NCBI GenBank assembly: GCA_002338525.1
Contig: DDIM01000008.1
Location: 26,018-74,404 of the forward strand
Origin: Micavibrio sp. UBA1850
GTDB lineage: Bacteria > Pseudomonadota > Alphaproteobacteria > Micavibrionales > Micavibrionaceae
DNA length: 48,387 nt
Reading direction: 5' to 3'
The notes under the pieces: generated by a model
The model's database searches: none
The model's input: only the letters and a program-made list of their open reading frames with translations
What the model was told of the DNA's origin: nothing
Translations under genes and position numbers: made by a program
Shown here: piece after piece, positions 1 to 8,883 of the stretch
Layout of the letters: every line of letters starts with the position of its first letter
Position numbering within the stretch: the stretch's first letter is position 1

Positions 1-1140
1 ATATGCGATCAAGAAAATGTCGAGATAGAAGACGAGGCGCTCAACATGATTGGGCGTGCGGCAGATGGATCGGTGCGAGACGGCCTTAGCTTACTTGACC
101 AAGCCATTGCCTTAAGCACAATTGATGGCAAAACATCAATCACGGCCGCGCTTGTCCGCACGATGCTTGGGTTGAGCGATCGTACAAAATTACTGGATTT
201 ATTTGGCGCGTCCTTGAAGGGGGACACAGAGCTTGCCTTAGATATTGCGGCGCATTTTTACGAAAACGGCCAAGACCCGACACTATTGGTGCAAGATTTA
301 ACGGATATGTGTCATATATTAACCAAAATTAAAGCCGTTCCAAAGGCGCGCCGTACAACGGCCCCTAATATGACGGATGCAGAATATAAGCTTGCCACAG
401 CGCTTGCCGAATCTCTTTCTATTCCCGCGCTTAACAAGGCATGGCAGCTATTGCTTAAAGGGATGAGCGAGGTGAACATGGCCTCTAATCCGCAATCAGC
501 GGTTGAGATGCTGATTATTCGTATGGCTTATGCGGCCAACCTGCCTGATCCTGCAAAACTTATTCAACAAATCGAACAAGGCGGCACATTTATTGGCAAT
601 GGCGGAGCCGGCGCAAGCGGCTCCAATGGTGGCGGTCACGCTGGTGGGGCAAATGCATCAGCAGGCGCATCAGCTGGACATCAGGTTACAAGCGCTGTTA
701 GCGGCGTAAAAAGCCAAGCCGTGCAAACACAGCCAGCCACTGCGCAAGATACAAATACGGTTGCAAACGCAAACCTTGAAACACTCACCGACGTGGTGAC
801 TCTACTTGAAGCCAACGGCGCTATGATCCTTGCGGGTCAGGTGGGACAATTTGTTCAATTGATCCGCATGAAGGTTGGCCATATTGAATTTGTTCCTGTA
901 GAGGGAGCCCCTCAGGATTTATCAAGCTTACTTGGTAAGAAATTGACGGAGCTCACTAAGAAACGCTGGGTCGTAACAGTGGGTCGTGGAGAGGCACAAA
1001 AAACCCTAAAACAGATAGAAAAAGAACGACAAGACGCAGAACGTGCCGCAATTGTTGCGCATAGCGACGTTCAAAATGTTATTCAGATATTCCCTAATGC
1101 GGAAATTACAATGGCAAAAGCCATAACTGACGCAGAATAA
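1..1140 (+). CDS. dnaX: DNA polymerase III subunit gamma/tau, C-terminal part (cut by window edge)
   Basis: Clamp-loader ATPase subunit of the replicative polymerase. The reading frame is open from base 1, so the ATG at 46 is internal and the N-terminal ATPase core (Walker A/B) lies outside the window. The first visible residues carry the DnaX motif RAADGSVRDGLSLLDQAIA (sensor 2 region of the AAA+ core), followed by the collar domain, a Gly/Ala/Ser-rich linker (encoded at about 590-680) and a tau-like C-terminal domain. ybaB follows 48 bp later, the classical dnaX-ybaB order. I saw no convincing frameshift site for a separate gamma product: the only A-run (around 998-1003) lies deep in the tau domain. 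Identification is firm. Confidence 0.93.
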   Translation: MCDQENVEIEDEALNMIGRAADGSVRDGLSLLDQAIALSTIDGKTSITAALVRTMLGLSDRTKLLDLFGASLKGDTELALDIAAHFYENGQDPTLLVQDLTDMCHILTKIKAVPKARRTTAPNMTDAEYKLATALAESLSIPALNKAWQLLLKGMSEVNMASNPQSAVEMLIIRMAYAANLPDPAKLIQQIEQGGTFIGNGGAGASGSNGGGHAGGANASAGASAGHQVTSAVSGVKSQAVQTQPATAQDTNTVANANLETLTDVVTLLEANGAMILAGQVGQFVQLIRMKVGHIEFVPVEGAPQDLSSLLGKKLTELTKKRWVVTVGRGEAQKTLKQIEKERQDAERAAIVAHSDVQNVIQIFPNAEITMAKAITDAE

Positions 1141-1188
1141 CTGTCAAAAAAAAATAACCTTATCACTAATAAAGAGGATGATTAAAAA

Positions 1189-1524
1189 ATGATGAACATG
1201 ATGAACATGATGAAAAAAGCAAAAGACATGCAAGCCAAAATGGAATCCTTGCAAGAAGAGCTTGGCCAGCAAGAAGTTGAAGGCACATCAGGTGGTGGAT
1301 TAGTTACCGTGACTATGTCATGTAAGGGCGTTGTAAAAGCCCTTAAGGTTGACCCATCACTTGTGTCAAAAGACGACGTTGAAGTCATGGAAGATTTAAT
1401 TGTTGCTGCGATGAACGATGGCCGTCAAAAAGCCGATGCCCGTATGGCGGAAGAAACACAAAAAGCCATGAGCGACCTTGGCCTGCCTGCAGGCGCGCTC
1501 GGTGGTGGCGGCCTCCCATTCTAA
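1189..1524 (+). CDS. ybaB: YbaB/EbfC family nucleoid-associated protein
   Basis: Small DNA-binding protein of the YbaB/EbfC family, which forms homodimers and coats DNA. At 111 aa it has the usual family length. It shows the Met/Lys-rich N-terminus, a helical segment (KKAKDMQAKMESLQEEL), the glycine-rich turn before the central strands (TSGGGLVTVTMSCKG) and a Gly-rich C-terminus. A GAGG Shine-Dalgarno stretch sits at 1174-1177. The start is an unusual threefold 9-base repeat of ATG ATG AA(C/A), so initiation could occur at several Met codons. It follows dnaX, but recR, its usual downstream partner, is missing; a membrane transporter gene comes next. Confidence 0.92.
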   Translation: MMNMMNMMKKAKDMQAKMESLQEELGQQEVEGTSGGGLVTVTMSCKGVVKALKVDPSLVSKDDVEVMEDLIVAAMNDGRQKADARMAEETQKAMSDLGLPAGALGGGGLPF

Positions 1525-1546
1525 CAAGCCACTAGAATAGCCCAAC

Positions 1547-2737
1547 ATGAAGCAAACAGATCACGTCACAATCAGTACGAAGACCTTTTCTCCACCGCCT
1601 AATTTGTGGAAGTATTTCATACTGGTTGGACTGGCTGCTTTGATGGCGTTTCCCTCTCTGGGGCTTAGTGAGGTTATTGCCAATACGCTTGCCGATGCGT
1701 TTATCGCAGTCTCAAGCTTTGTTGCGCTTACGCTTCTTATTTTCGATTTTTTAGAACGTAAGCTCAAGATTGATCCTGCGCGCCTTCTCAAAAAACATGA
1801 ACGATGGCAGCCCTTAATTGCCGCCGTCATTGGCGCCCTTCCCGGATGCGGGGGTGCCATTATTGTTATTACGCAATATGTGCTGGGGCGCATGGGATTT
1901 GGCGGTATGGTTGCTGTTTTGACATCAACGATGGGTGATGCTGCGTTTTTATTACTCGCAAGAGACCCCCAAGCCGCAGTGGTTGTCTTTTCCCTAAGCA
2001 TCACCGCCGGTACAATTACAGGCATGATCGTTGATAAAATCCACGGTCGTGACTTTCTTCGTCAAAAGTTAGTTAAGTGGGAAGATTTCCGCGTCAAATG
2101 CGGTGAGGTTGCCGCCTACTCCAAATTAACATTATGGGTTTGGTACATACTCATCACCATTGCGATTGCGCTTGGGTTTGGAAACGCCTTTCAAGTCGAC
2201 ACTGATGCGTGGTTTGGCGCGTTAAGCACATACGAGCCGACAAAATGGATCGGCGCGACGGGTGCCATGATGTGTTTGTTCCTTTGGGCGAATACGAAGC
2301 GCCGCATGCTCTCTCTTGTAAATCTGGCCGCGCACCCTGAATGTAAGACGCGGGTAAAGTTTTATAATCGCATTATTTTGGATACTACATTTGTTACATC
2401 ATGGGTAATTTTTGCATTTTTATGTTTTGAGCTTTTGATCCATTTCACGCAGTTTGATCTTAACTCTTTGTTCTCATACTCTGCCCCGCTAATTCCATTG
2501 ATGGGGGTTTTGATAGGATTTATTCCAGGGTGTGGTCCACAAGTGATCTTAACCACGCTATACCTTAACGGTCTTATTCCTTTTTCTGCACAATTGGCCA
2601 ATGCCATTAGTAATGATGGCGATGCGCTTTTCCCTGCTATTGCCCTTGCCCCGAAAACGGCAATTGTTGCGACAATTTACACCTCCATTCCTGCCCTTCT
2701 TCTTGGGTATGGATGGTATTTTTTAATGGAAGTTTAA
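1547..2737 (+). CDS. Putative 10-TM heavy-metal exporter (ArsP_2-like permease)
   Basis: Polytopic inner-membrane protein of 396 aa with about ten hydrophobic segments. It carries two related glycine/cysteine motifs, ALPGCGGA near residue 100 and FIPGCGPQ near residue 327, each followed by an aromatic/hydrophobic helix, which suggests an internally duplicated pore. This pattern matches the family called putative 10TM heavy-metal exporter (ArsP_2), whose members are often annotated as manganese or arsenic transporters. The substrate cannot be read from the sequence; the paired cysteines are the likely metal or organo-metal contacts by analogy. It starts 22 bp after ybaB, with only a weak ribosome-binding site, so it is probably co-transcribed. 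A sulfite- or arsenite-type permease is the main alternative. Confidence 0.65.
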   Translation: MKQTDHVTISTKTFSPPPNLWKYFILVGLAALMAFPSLGLSEVIANTLADAFIAVSSFVALTLLIFDFLERKLKIDPARLLKKHERWQPLIAAVIGALPGCGGAIIVITQYVLGRMGFGGMVAVLTSTMGDAAFLLLARDPQAAVVVFSLSITAGTITGMIVDKIHGRDFLRQKLVKWEDFRVKCGEVAAYSKLTLWVWYILITIAIALGFGNAFQVDTDAWFGALSTYEPTKWIGATGAMMCLFLWANTKRRMLSLVNLAAHPECKTRVKFYNRIILDTTFVTSWVIFAFLCFELLIHFTQFDLNSLFSYSAPLIPLMGVLIGFIPGCGPQVILTTLYLNGLIPFSAQLANAISNDGDALFPAIALAPKTAIVATIYTSIPALLLGYGWYFLMEV

Positions 2738-2748
2738 AAGGCACTCAT

Positions 2749-3540
2749 ATGAAAATTGTAACATGGAATATTAACTCTGTACGTCTGCGCGCACATCACG
2801 TGATTGAGATGATAGATCATTGGCAACCTGACATCATCTGCTTGCAAGAAACCAAAACCGTTGATGAAACCTTCCCCACACAAACATTTACAGAACAAGG
2901 GTACATTCATCAGCACATTTGGGGAATGAAATCCTATAACGGGCAAGCCATTTTATCCAAGCTTCCATTCCATAATCCACGTACATTCGATCGATGCGGA
3001 TTTTCAGATTGTCGCCATATCAGCGTGACATTAAATGACAGTGGCATTGAAATCCACAATTTGTACGTGCCTGCAGGTGGTGACGAGCCTGACATTCACA
3101 TCAATGAGAAGTACAAGCATAAACTTGATTTTGTTGATGAAATGGCCAAATGGTTCAAAGACAACTACACAGATACAGACAAGTTAATTGCGGTGGGAGA
3201 TTTTAATATCGCCCCTCACGAGCATGATGTATGGTCACATAAACAGTTGTTAAAAGTCATCTCCCATACGCCTCCAGAAACAGAGGGTTTAGAGGCGATG
3301 CGCGCCTCCCTCAATTGGGTCGATGTGGGACGCGAATTTGTGCCCATGCATGAAAAACTATATACATGGTGGTCATACAGAAATCGTGATTATAAAAAAT
3401 CAAATCGCGGACGCCGCCTAGACCATATTTGGGTAAGCCCCCCACTTAAAGGCACATTAAAATCATACGACCAGCTTCAAAAGATGCGCGACGTCGTAAA
3501 ACCCTCAGACCACATCCCCGTTATGGTTGAGATTGGGTGA
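2749..3540 (+). CDS. xthA: Exodeoxyribonuclease III (AP endonuclease)
   Basis: Mg-dependent AP endonuclease and 3'-5' exonuclease of base-excision repair, 263 aa, the usual XthA length. It begins MKIVTWNINSVRLRA, then shows the catalytic Glu motif LQETKT, the Asp/Asn motif VGDFNIAP, the RLDHIW motif and the terminal SDHIPV with the catalytic Asp-His. The reading frame extends 12 codons upstream, but ATG at 2749 has an AAAGG ribosome-binding site 7 bp away and matches the family N-terminus exactly, so it is preferred. It starts 11 bp after the transporter gene, so the run 1-3540 looks like one transcription unit. Identification is firm. Confidence 0.95.
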   Translation: MKIVTWNINSVRLRAHHVIEMIDHWQPDIICLQETKTVDETFPTQTFTEQGYIHQHIWGMKSYNGQAILSKLPFHNPRTFDRCGFSDCRHISVTLNDSGIEIHNLYVPAGGDEPDIHINEKYKHKLDFVDEMAKWFKDNYTDTDKLIAVGDFNIAPHEHDVWSHKQLLKVISHTPPETEGLEAMRASLNWVDVGREFVPMHEKLYTWWSYRNRDYKKSNRGRRLDHIWVSPPLKGTLKSYDQLQKMRDVVKPSDHIPVMVEIG

Positions 3541-3544
3541 TCTT

Positions 3545-4744
3545 ATGGGGGAGGTTATTTCGAGCGAAGAGGCTAGAAATCGATTAATAGAAAGTTATAA
3601 GAAATCGATAGATAAACTAAGTGGAAATACACTATTAGAAAACTTAGAAATTAGGGGTGACCTTGATCTCGCCCGCATCATCTATGAAGTTGAATCTCAC
3701 TACAGTAAAAAAAACCTATATGTGGACGGCCCTAAATTTAGAAATGTCACATTCCGTGATAGGGTTATTATAGAACTATACGATAAAGGGGATAAAGAAT
3801 TTCACTTTGATGAGTGTACTTTTCTTAGCGCTTTAACACTTGAAACACGTTTAGATGGGTATCCAAGTCTTGGAGGAAATGTAAATATATATAATTGCGA
3901 GATAGCGAAACTCGTTTTCTTAAACTCATATGAATGTTTTACAAACATTAGAAACACTAAAATTTCTGAAGTTAAAATCATTGGTGAAGAAATTGAACTC
4001 AAAGACAAACTGCGCTTTACTGAAGTTACTTTTGCCAACCCCACCGTCACTACTTCAAATATGCTGACCTCCCCGATTAGCTTTAATAACTTAAACGTAA
4101 CTGGTGATTTACAATTTGTGAATTGCAAGTTTAATAGGGCTCCGGATTTTTCAAATTCAAAAATAAACTATACAACAACTTTTTTGAAATGCTCTTTTGT
4201 AGACTTCTCTAATTTCTCAGTAAATTATTACGCCAGAATACGTTCTGAAATGCAAAGGCTCTATAGACCTGTTGAAGCTGACTTTTTTTCGGCGCTAGAG
4301 ATGAGAGCACACCATGATGGTAAATACGAGCTAGATAAATCAAAAATCAACTTATTTGAAAAGCTTATATCTGACATGTACATCGTATTTAGTGACTATG
4401 GGCGCGATATCATTAAACCCCTTACTTGGATTTTTGTAACTTTTCTTGTTTTTTGGCTCTTCTTAAGTTTATGGTTTGTCGATTTAACAAATGATGCCCT
4501 GCAAAATCCGTCCTCTTTAGCGCATTACCTTATTGAAAACGGAAACTTGCCAAGTCGCATATTAGCAGCATTTATTCAATCAGTATGGAACACGCTAGGG
4601 CCTATTGGACTTTTTAAAACATTATGTACAATTGAAATCATAAAGCCCTTTGCGCCGATTTTAATTTTTGTACAAAAGCTAATCTCATCGACAATGTGGT
4701 TTTTATGGCTGTTGCAAGTTAGGCGGCGGTTCAAGCTCTCATAG
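3545..4744 (+). CDS. Pentapeptide-repeat-like protein with C-terminal membrane domain
   Basis: 399 aa. The N-terminal two-thirds form a degenerate right-handed beta-helix pattern, with spaced F-x-x-(C/V)-x-F coils such as FDECTFLSAL, FVNCKFNRA and FLKCSFVDF, typical of diverged pentapeptide repeats. An Arg/Tyr-rich helical linker follows (about residues 228-270, with AEADFF-like acidic/aromatic residues), then two hydrophobic segments, one after DYGRDIIKPL and one at the C-terminus ending in LQVRRRFKLS. This layout is seen in uncharacterised pentapeptide proteins carrying an ion-channel-like C-terminal domain. ATG at 3545 is chosen over an in-frame TTG at 3527 that lies inside xthA. The gene is visibly AT-richer than its neighbours, which hints at acquisition. 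Function is unknown. Confidence 0.6.
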   Translation: MGEVISSEEARNRLIESYKKSIDKLSGNTLLENLEIRGDLDLARIIYEVESHYSKKNLYVDGPKFRNVTFRDRVIIELYDKGDKEFHFDECTFLSALTLETRLDGYPSLGGNVNIYNCEIAKLVFLNSYECFTNIRNTKISEVKIIGEEIELKDKLRFTEVTFANPTVTTSNMLTSPISFNNLNVTGDLQFVNCKFNRAPDFSNSKINYTTTFLKCSFVDFSNFSVNYYARIRSEMQRLYRPVEADFFSALEMRAHHDGKYELDKSKINLFEKLISDMYIVFSDYGRDIIKPLTWIFVTFLVFWLFLSLWFVDLTNDALQNPSSLAHYLIENGNLPSRILAAFIQSVWNTLGPIGLFKTLCTIEIIKPFAPILIFVQKLISSTMWFLWLLQVRRRFKLS

Positions 4745-4774
4745 TTGACATATTGAGCATGCATATGCGATAAA
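4745..4774 (+). promoter_or_regulatory. Candidate sigma-70 promoter for the small gene at 4782
   Basis: A perfect TTGACA lies at 4745-4750, and GATAAA (4 of 6 matches to TATAAT) at 4769-4774 with an 18-bp spacer. Transcription would start about 7 bases further on, at or next to the ATG at 4782, implying a leaderless or nearly leaderless mRNA. No Shine-Dalgarno sequence is visible before that ATG, which agrees. This is inference from motifs only. Confidence 0.35.
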
Positions 4775-4781
4775 CATTTTT

Positions 4782-5063
4782 ATGTCACAACAAGCCAAAC
4801 AATTAAATGAGCGAGACATTTCTGACCTGACGCATATCGCCAAAGGTGGGCAGGGCTGTATATCTCGTAACCGTATGATTAAGCTTTTTAAAAAAGCTGG
4901 CGCAACAGCGCAGCCTGTAGGCGGTCAGTTATCGGTTTGTTATAATAATGAAGCCATAAACATGGCGCGCGGCGACGTCAATTACGGGCGCGAGAACACA
5001 TTTAGCCGTGAGGTCAAATTCATGGCTCAGAACCTTTGTGCAGCGCACAATCTTATCAAATAA
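4782..5063 (+). CDS. Uncharacterised small soluble protein
   Basis: 93 aa with no signal peptide or membrane segment. It is basic and has a helical N-terminal part (ERDISDLTHIAKGGQG) containing a Gly-rich turn, and two cysteines besides one near the C-terminus. I do not recognise the family. There is no visible ribosome-binding site, but a TTGACA promoter candidate sits immediately upstream. It stands alone between the pentapeptide-like gene and yejB, 64 bp before the latter. Codon use looks normal for the window, which supports it being real; the product could be a small nucleic-acid-binding protein, but that is a guess. Confidence 0.55.
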   Translation: MSQQAKQLNERDISDLTHIAKGGQGCISRNRMIKLFKKAGATAQPVGGQLSVCYNNEAINMARGDVNYGRENTFSREVKFMAQNLCAAHNLIK

Positions 5064-5127
5064 AAGATATTGAATAGAGATGTTTAGGGCGTAGACATGT
5101 TTGCCGTTGTCTATTAAGCTATCGGGC

Positions 5128-6225
5128 ATGTTCAATTATATTCTCAAACGTTTATTGCTGATGATCCCGACGTTGCTCGGGATTATGCTGGTGTCGTTTG
5201 TGATCATTCAATTTGTTCCCGGTGGCCCCGTCGAGCGTATGATTGCCGAATTGCAAGGCCACGGCGGCGATGCGACATCACGTTTTTCTGGTGGTGGTGG
5301 CGATTCAGGCGCCAGCGCCCCTCAGGCAAGTACAGGACAGCAAAGCCAATATCGAGGGTCGCAAGGGCTTGACCCTGAATTTGTTGCCGAGCTTGAGGCT
5401 ATGTATGGGTTTGATAAGCCTGCGCATGTACGGTTTTATCAAATGGTTGTGAATTACCTGAAATTTGATCTGGGCGAGAGTTATTACCGCGATGTTAGCG
5501 TCATTGATTTGGTATTAGAAAAAATGCCTGTTTCAATTTCACTTGGGTTGTGGTCGACATTAATTATTTACCTCATCTCCATTCCACTTGGCATTCGTAA
5601 GGCTGTCAAAGATGGCCAAACGTTTGATGTTTGGACAAGCTATGCCATTATTATTGGATATGCCATCCCTGCGTTTATGTTTGGGATTTTCCTGATTATA
5701 TTATTTGCAGGCGGGCGGTATTTTGATCTGTTCCCCTTACGCGGATTGGTGTCTGATAATTGGGACGAATTAAACAGCGTTCAAAAAATACTCGATTATG
5801 CATGGCATATGGTTTTGCCAACAGCCGCCATGGTCGTCAGTGGCTTTGCAAGTCTGACAATGCTGACCAAAAACTCGTTTCTTGATGAGATTAACAAGCA
5901 GTACGTGTTAACGGCACGTGCGAAGGGGCTTGGTGAGAAGCAAGTGTTACGTGGGCATGTGTTTAGAAACGCGATGTTAATTGTGATTGCAGGATTTCCC
6001 GCGGCGTTCATGTCGATCTTTTTTACAGGATCGCTTTTGATTGAATATATTTTCTCTCTTGATGGGTTGGGGCTGCTTGGGTTTGAATCAATTATCAATC
6101 GTGACTACCCCGTTGTACTTGGAACGCTTTACATCTATGCGTTAATTGGTTTGGTGATGACGTTGGTTCGTGACGTGGTGTACGTCATGGTAGACCCTCG
6201 TATTAACTTTGAGGCAAAGGGGTAA
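5128..6225 (+). CDS. yejB: Peptide ABC transporter permease YejB
   Basis: Inner-membrane permease of the YejABEF peptide (microcin C type) importer, 365 aa against 364 in E. coli. It starts MFNYILKRLLLMIPTLLGI, then has a periplasmic insert with a Gly/Ser-rich low-complexity patch before the conserved GLDPE segment, and six hydrophobic helices. The signature stretches TLIIYLISIPLGIRKAVKDG, IIIGYAIPAFMFGI and the EAA loop (LTARAKGLGEKQVLRGHVFR) match YejB closely. The frame is open upstream to a TTG at 5101, but ATG at 5128 reproduces the family N-terminus. It is the first gene of yejB-yejE-yejF; the usual preceding yejA binding-protein gene is absent here. Confidence 0.93.
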   Translation: MFNYILKRLLLMIPTLLGIMLVSFVIIQFVPGGPVERMIAELQGHGGDATSRFSGGGGDSGASAPQASTGQQSQYRGSQGLDPEFVAELEAMYGFDKPAHVRFYQMVVNYLKFDLGESYYRDVSVIDLVLEKMPVSISLGLWSTLIIYLISIPLGIRKAVKDGQTFDVWTSYAIIIGYAIPAFMFGIFLIILFAGGRYFDLFPLRGLVSDNWDELNSVQKILDYAWHMVLPTAAMVVSGFASLTMLTKNSFLDEINKQYVLTARAKGLGEKQVLRGHVFRNAMLIVIAGFPAAFMSIFFTGSLLIEYIFSLDGLGLLGFESIINRDYPVVLGTLYIYALIGLVMTLVRDVVYVMVDPRINFEAKG

Positions 6226-6231
6226 TTATTC

Positions 6232-7266
6232 ATGGCTTTTTTGACACTCACCCCCATCACGAAAAGACGCGTACAGCAATTTAAGGCCAACCGTCGTGGC
6301 TTTTGGTCTTTATGGATTTTCCTATTTTTATTTGTTTTATGTATGAGCGCAGAATTTGTCGCAAATGATAAACCCATCGTTGTTAGTTTTGAAGGTACGC
6401 TTCATTTTCCTATTTTTCAAAACTACCCCGAGACATATTGGGGGGGAGATTTTGAAACAGAAACAGAATACCGTGATCCGTACGCCCAAGAATTGATTGA
6501 AGAAAAAGGATGGATGATATGGCCGCCTATTCGTTTTTCTTATGACACAATTAATTACGACCTCCCCACGCCTGCCCCGTCTGCGCCGACATGGGAAAAT
6601 GTGCTGGGAACAGACGATCAGGGGCGTGATGTTGCCGCCCGTGTGATTTATGGTTTCCGCTTGTCTGTTCTATTTGGTTTGGCGCTTACGGTTATGAGTT
6701 CAATCATCGGTGTGTTCATGGGCGCGATACAAGGATTTTACGGCGGTAAAATCGATTTAGTTTTACAACGCATCATCGAGGTGTGGTCGAGTTTGCCAAG
6801 CCTTTATATACTCATTATTTTTGCAGCGCTGTTTGTGCCTGGATTTTGGACACTTCTCTTTATTCTTCTTTTGTTTTCATGGATGGCGTTAGTCGATGTT
6901 GTACGCGCCGAGTTTTTGCGGGCGCGTAGCCTCGATTATGTTCGGGCTGCAAGCGCACTTGGCATATCAAATAGTGTGATTATGTTCCGCCATGTGTTGC
7001 CTAATGCAATGGTTGCCACAATGACATTCATGCCCTTTATTTTGACAGGCTCCATTACGGCGCTTACCAGTCTTGACTTTTTGGGGCTAGGATTGCCCCC
7101 GGGATCCGCGTCATTAGGCGAGCTGTTGGCACAGGGAAAGAATAATGTCGATGCGCCGTGGCTTGGCTTTACAGCCTTTATCGTCTTAGGCGTTATGCTG
7201 ACGCTTTTAACATTTATTGGAGAGGCTGTACGCGATGCGTTCGACCCCAGAAAGATGAAGTTATGA
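6232..7266 (+). CDS. yejE: Peptide ABC transporter permease YejE
   Basis: Second permease of the Yej importer, 344 aa, close to the family length. It has one N-terminal membrane segment (residues about 20-40), a periplasmic region with ADFVAND-like and YWGGDF motifs, the LGTDDQGRDVAARVIYGFR signature of OppC/YejE permeases, and then five helices with the EAA loop (RAASALGISNSVIMFRHVLP). An AGGGG ribosome-binding site lies in the last codons of yejB, 6 bp before the start. It ends in an ATGA overlap with yejF, so translation is probably coupled. Confidence 0.93.
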   Translation: MAFLTLTPITKRRVQQFKANRRGFWSLWIFLFLFVLCMSAEFVANDKPIVVSFEGTLHFPIFQNYPETYWGGDFETETEYRDPYAQELIEEKGWMIWPPIRFSYDTINYDLPTPAPSAPTWENVLGTDDQGRDVAARVIYGFRLSVLFGLALTVMSSIIGVFMGAIQGFYGGKIDLVLQRIIEVWSSLPSLYILIIFAALFVPGFWTLLFILLLFSWMALVDVVRAEFLRARSLDYVRAASALGISNSVIMFRHVLPNAMVATMTFMPFILTGSITALTSLDFLGLGLPPGSASLGELLAQGKNNVDAPWLGFTAFIVLGVMLTLLTFIGEAVRDAFDPRKMKL

Positions 7267-8867
7267 GTACGCCTTTGCTGTCCGTTAAAAATCTAAGTGT
7301 TAATTTTCAAACACCTGATGGTGTTTTTGAGGCCGTAAAGCATGTGTCTTTTAACCTAGAAAAAGGCAAGTCATTGGCGCTTGTTGGCGAGTCTGGTTCT
7401 GGAAAATCAGTGACGGCAAAATCTATTATGCAGCTTTTGTCTTATCCGCCGGCCTCCCACCCCAATGGTTCCATTATGTTTCAAGGCAACGAGCTTGTTG
7501 GCGCACCTGAAAGCTTCATGCGTACAGTACGCGGCGACAAAATAGGGATGATTTTTCAAGAGCCATTGTCAGCGCTCAACCCCCTACACAACATTGAAAA
7601 GCAAATTGGTGAAATCTTGGAACTTCACAAAGGTCTAACAGGTAAGGCGAAGCGTGCGCGTATTATCGAGCTGATGGAAAAGGTCGGCTTAGCAAATCTT
7701 ACAAGCCGATTGAACGCCTATCCGCACGAGCTGTCTGGTGGGCAACGCCAACGCGTTATGATTGCTATGGCACTGGCAAATGATCCAGACCTTCTTATTG
7801 CTGATGAGCCAACAACCGCATTAGATGTAACGGTACAAGCCCAGATTTTAGAACTTTTAAGACAATTACAAGACACCATGGGCATGGCGCTTCTTTTAAT
7901 TTCTCATGATTTGCATGTGGTTGAAAAGATGGTGGATGATGTGTGTGTTATGAAGCACGGCGAAATTGTAGAAAGCGCCCCTGTCAAAACACTGTTTAAA
8001 TCTGCAAAAAACGAGTACACAAAAAAACTGTTGTCCGCACAACCAAGCGGCAAGGTCTTAAAAGAAGACAAAAACGCCGAAGAGTTGCTTTGCGCTACAA
8101 ATATGCAGGTGCATTTTCCGCTGAAGAAGAATTTCTTTGGCAAGGCCGTATCATATGTTAAGGCCGTGGATGATATATCCATTTCTGTTAAACGTGGACA
8201 GACACTTGGTGTTGTTGGCGAGTCTGGCTCTGGGAAAAGTACGCTTGGCTTTGCGCTTCTCCATCTTGTGAAAAGCAAGGGCCGCGTGGTATTTCAAGGG
8301 CAAGACATTTCAAATCTATCACCACGTCAATTCCGCCCCTACCGTTCGGATATGCAAATTGTTTTCCAAGACCCTTTTGGCTCGCTTTCCCCACGTATGA
8401 GCATCGGCCAGATTATTGGCGAAGGCCTTGGCATTCATCACAAGGATTTATCTGCACAAGAAAAAGACGACTTAATTGTCGAGGCTTTAAAAGAAGTGCA
8501 TCTAGACCCTGCCACGCGCCACCGTTACCCACACGAATTTTCAGGTGGCCAGCGTCAGCGTGTGTCAATTGCGCGCGCGTTAATTTTAAAACCAGAATTC
8601 ATTGTTATGGACGAGCCAACCTCGGCCCTTGATATGTCTGTTCAGGCCGAAGTGGTTGATTTGCTTCGTGAATTACAAGAAAAACATACATTAACGTACA
8701 TGTTTATTTCACATGATTTACGTGTTGTACGTGCATTGTCACACAATATTATTGTCATGAAAGACGGTAAAGTGGTCGAGCAAGGATCAACGGCTGCTGT
8801 TTTTGACAATCCACAAAAAGACTACACAAAAAATCTTATGCGCGCAGCCATCGAGCTAAAGGCTTAA
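7263..8867 (+). CDS. yejF: Peptide ABC transporter ATP-binding protein YejF (fused double ATPase)
   Basis: Cytoplasmic ATPase that powers the Yej importer, 534 aa. It contains two complete nucleotide-binding domains: the first with Walker A GESGSGKSV, signature LSGGQRQRV and Walker B LLIADEPTTALD; the second with GESGSGKST, FSGGQRQRVSIAR and FIVMDEPTSALD. Such a fusion is characteristic of YejF/GsiA-type systems. The ATG at 7263 overlaps the yejE stop by 4 bp; an upstream extension of the frame is a shadow of yejE. It faces cysQ tail to tail with a 16-bp gap and no obvious terminator. Confidence 0.94.
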   Translation: MSTPLLSVKNLSVNFQTPDGVFEAVKHVSFNLEKGKSLALVGESGSGKSVTAKSIMQLLSYPPASHPNGSIMFQGNELVGAPESFMRTVRGDKIGMIFQEPLSALNPLHNIEKQIGEILELHKGLTGKAKRARIIELMEKVGLANLTSRLNAYPHELSGGQRQRVMIAMALANDPDLLIADEPTTALDVTVQAQILELLRQLQDTMGMALLLISHDLHVVEKMVDDVCVMKHGEIVESAPVKTLFKSAKNEYTKKLLSAQPSGKVLKEDKNAEELLCATNMQVHFPLKKNFFGKAVSYVKAVDDISISVKRGQTLGVVGESGSGKSTLGFALLHLVKSKGRVVFQGQDISNLSPRQFRPYRSDMQIVFQDPFGSLSPRMSIGQIIGEGLGIHHKDLSAQEKDDLIVEALKEVHLDPATRHRYPHEFSGGQRQRVSIARALILKPEFIVMDEPTSALDMSVQAEVVDLLRELQEKHTLTYMFISHDLRVVRALSHNIIVMKDGKVVEQGSTAAVFDNPQKDYTKNLMRAAIELKA

Positions 8868-8883
8868 ACGAGCCCCACCCCAT

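Noticed and set aside
998..1003. A-run in dnaX as a programmed frameshift site
   Set aside because: It lies deep in the tau C-terminal domain, far past the point where a gamma product would end, and there is no supporting hairpin or SD-like stimulator that I can see.
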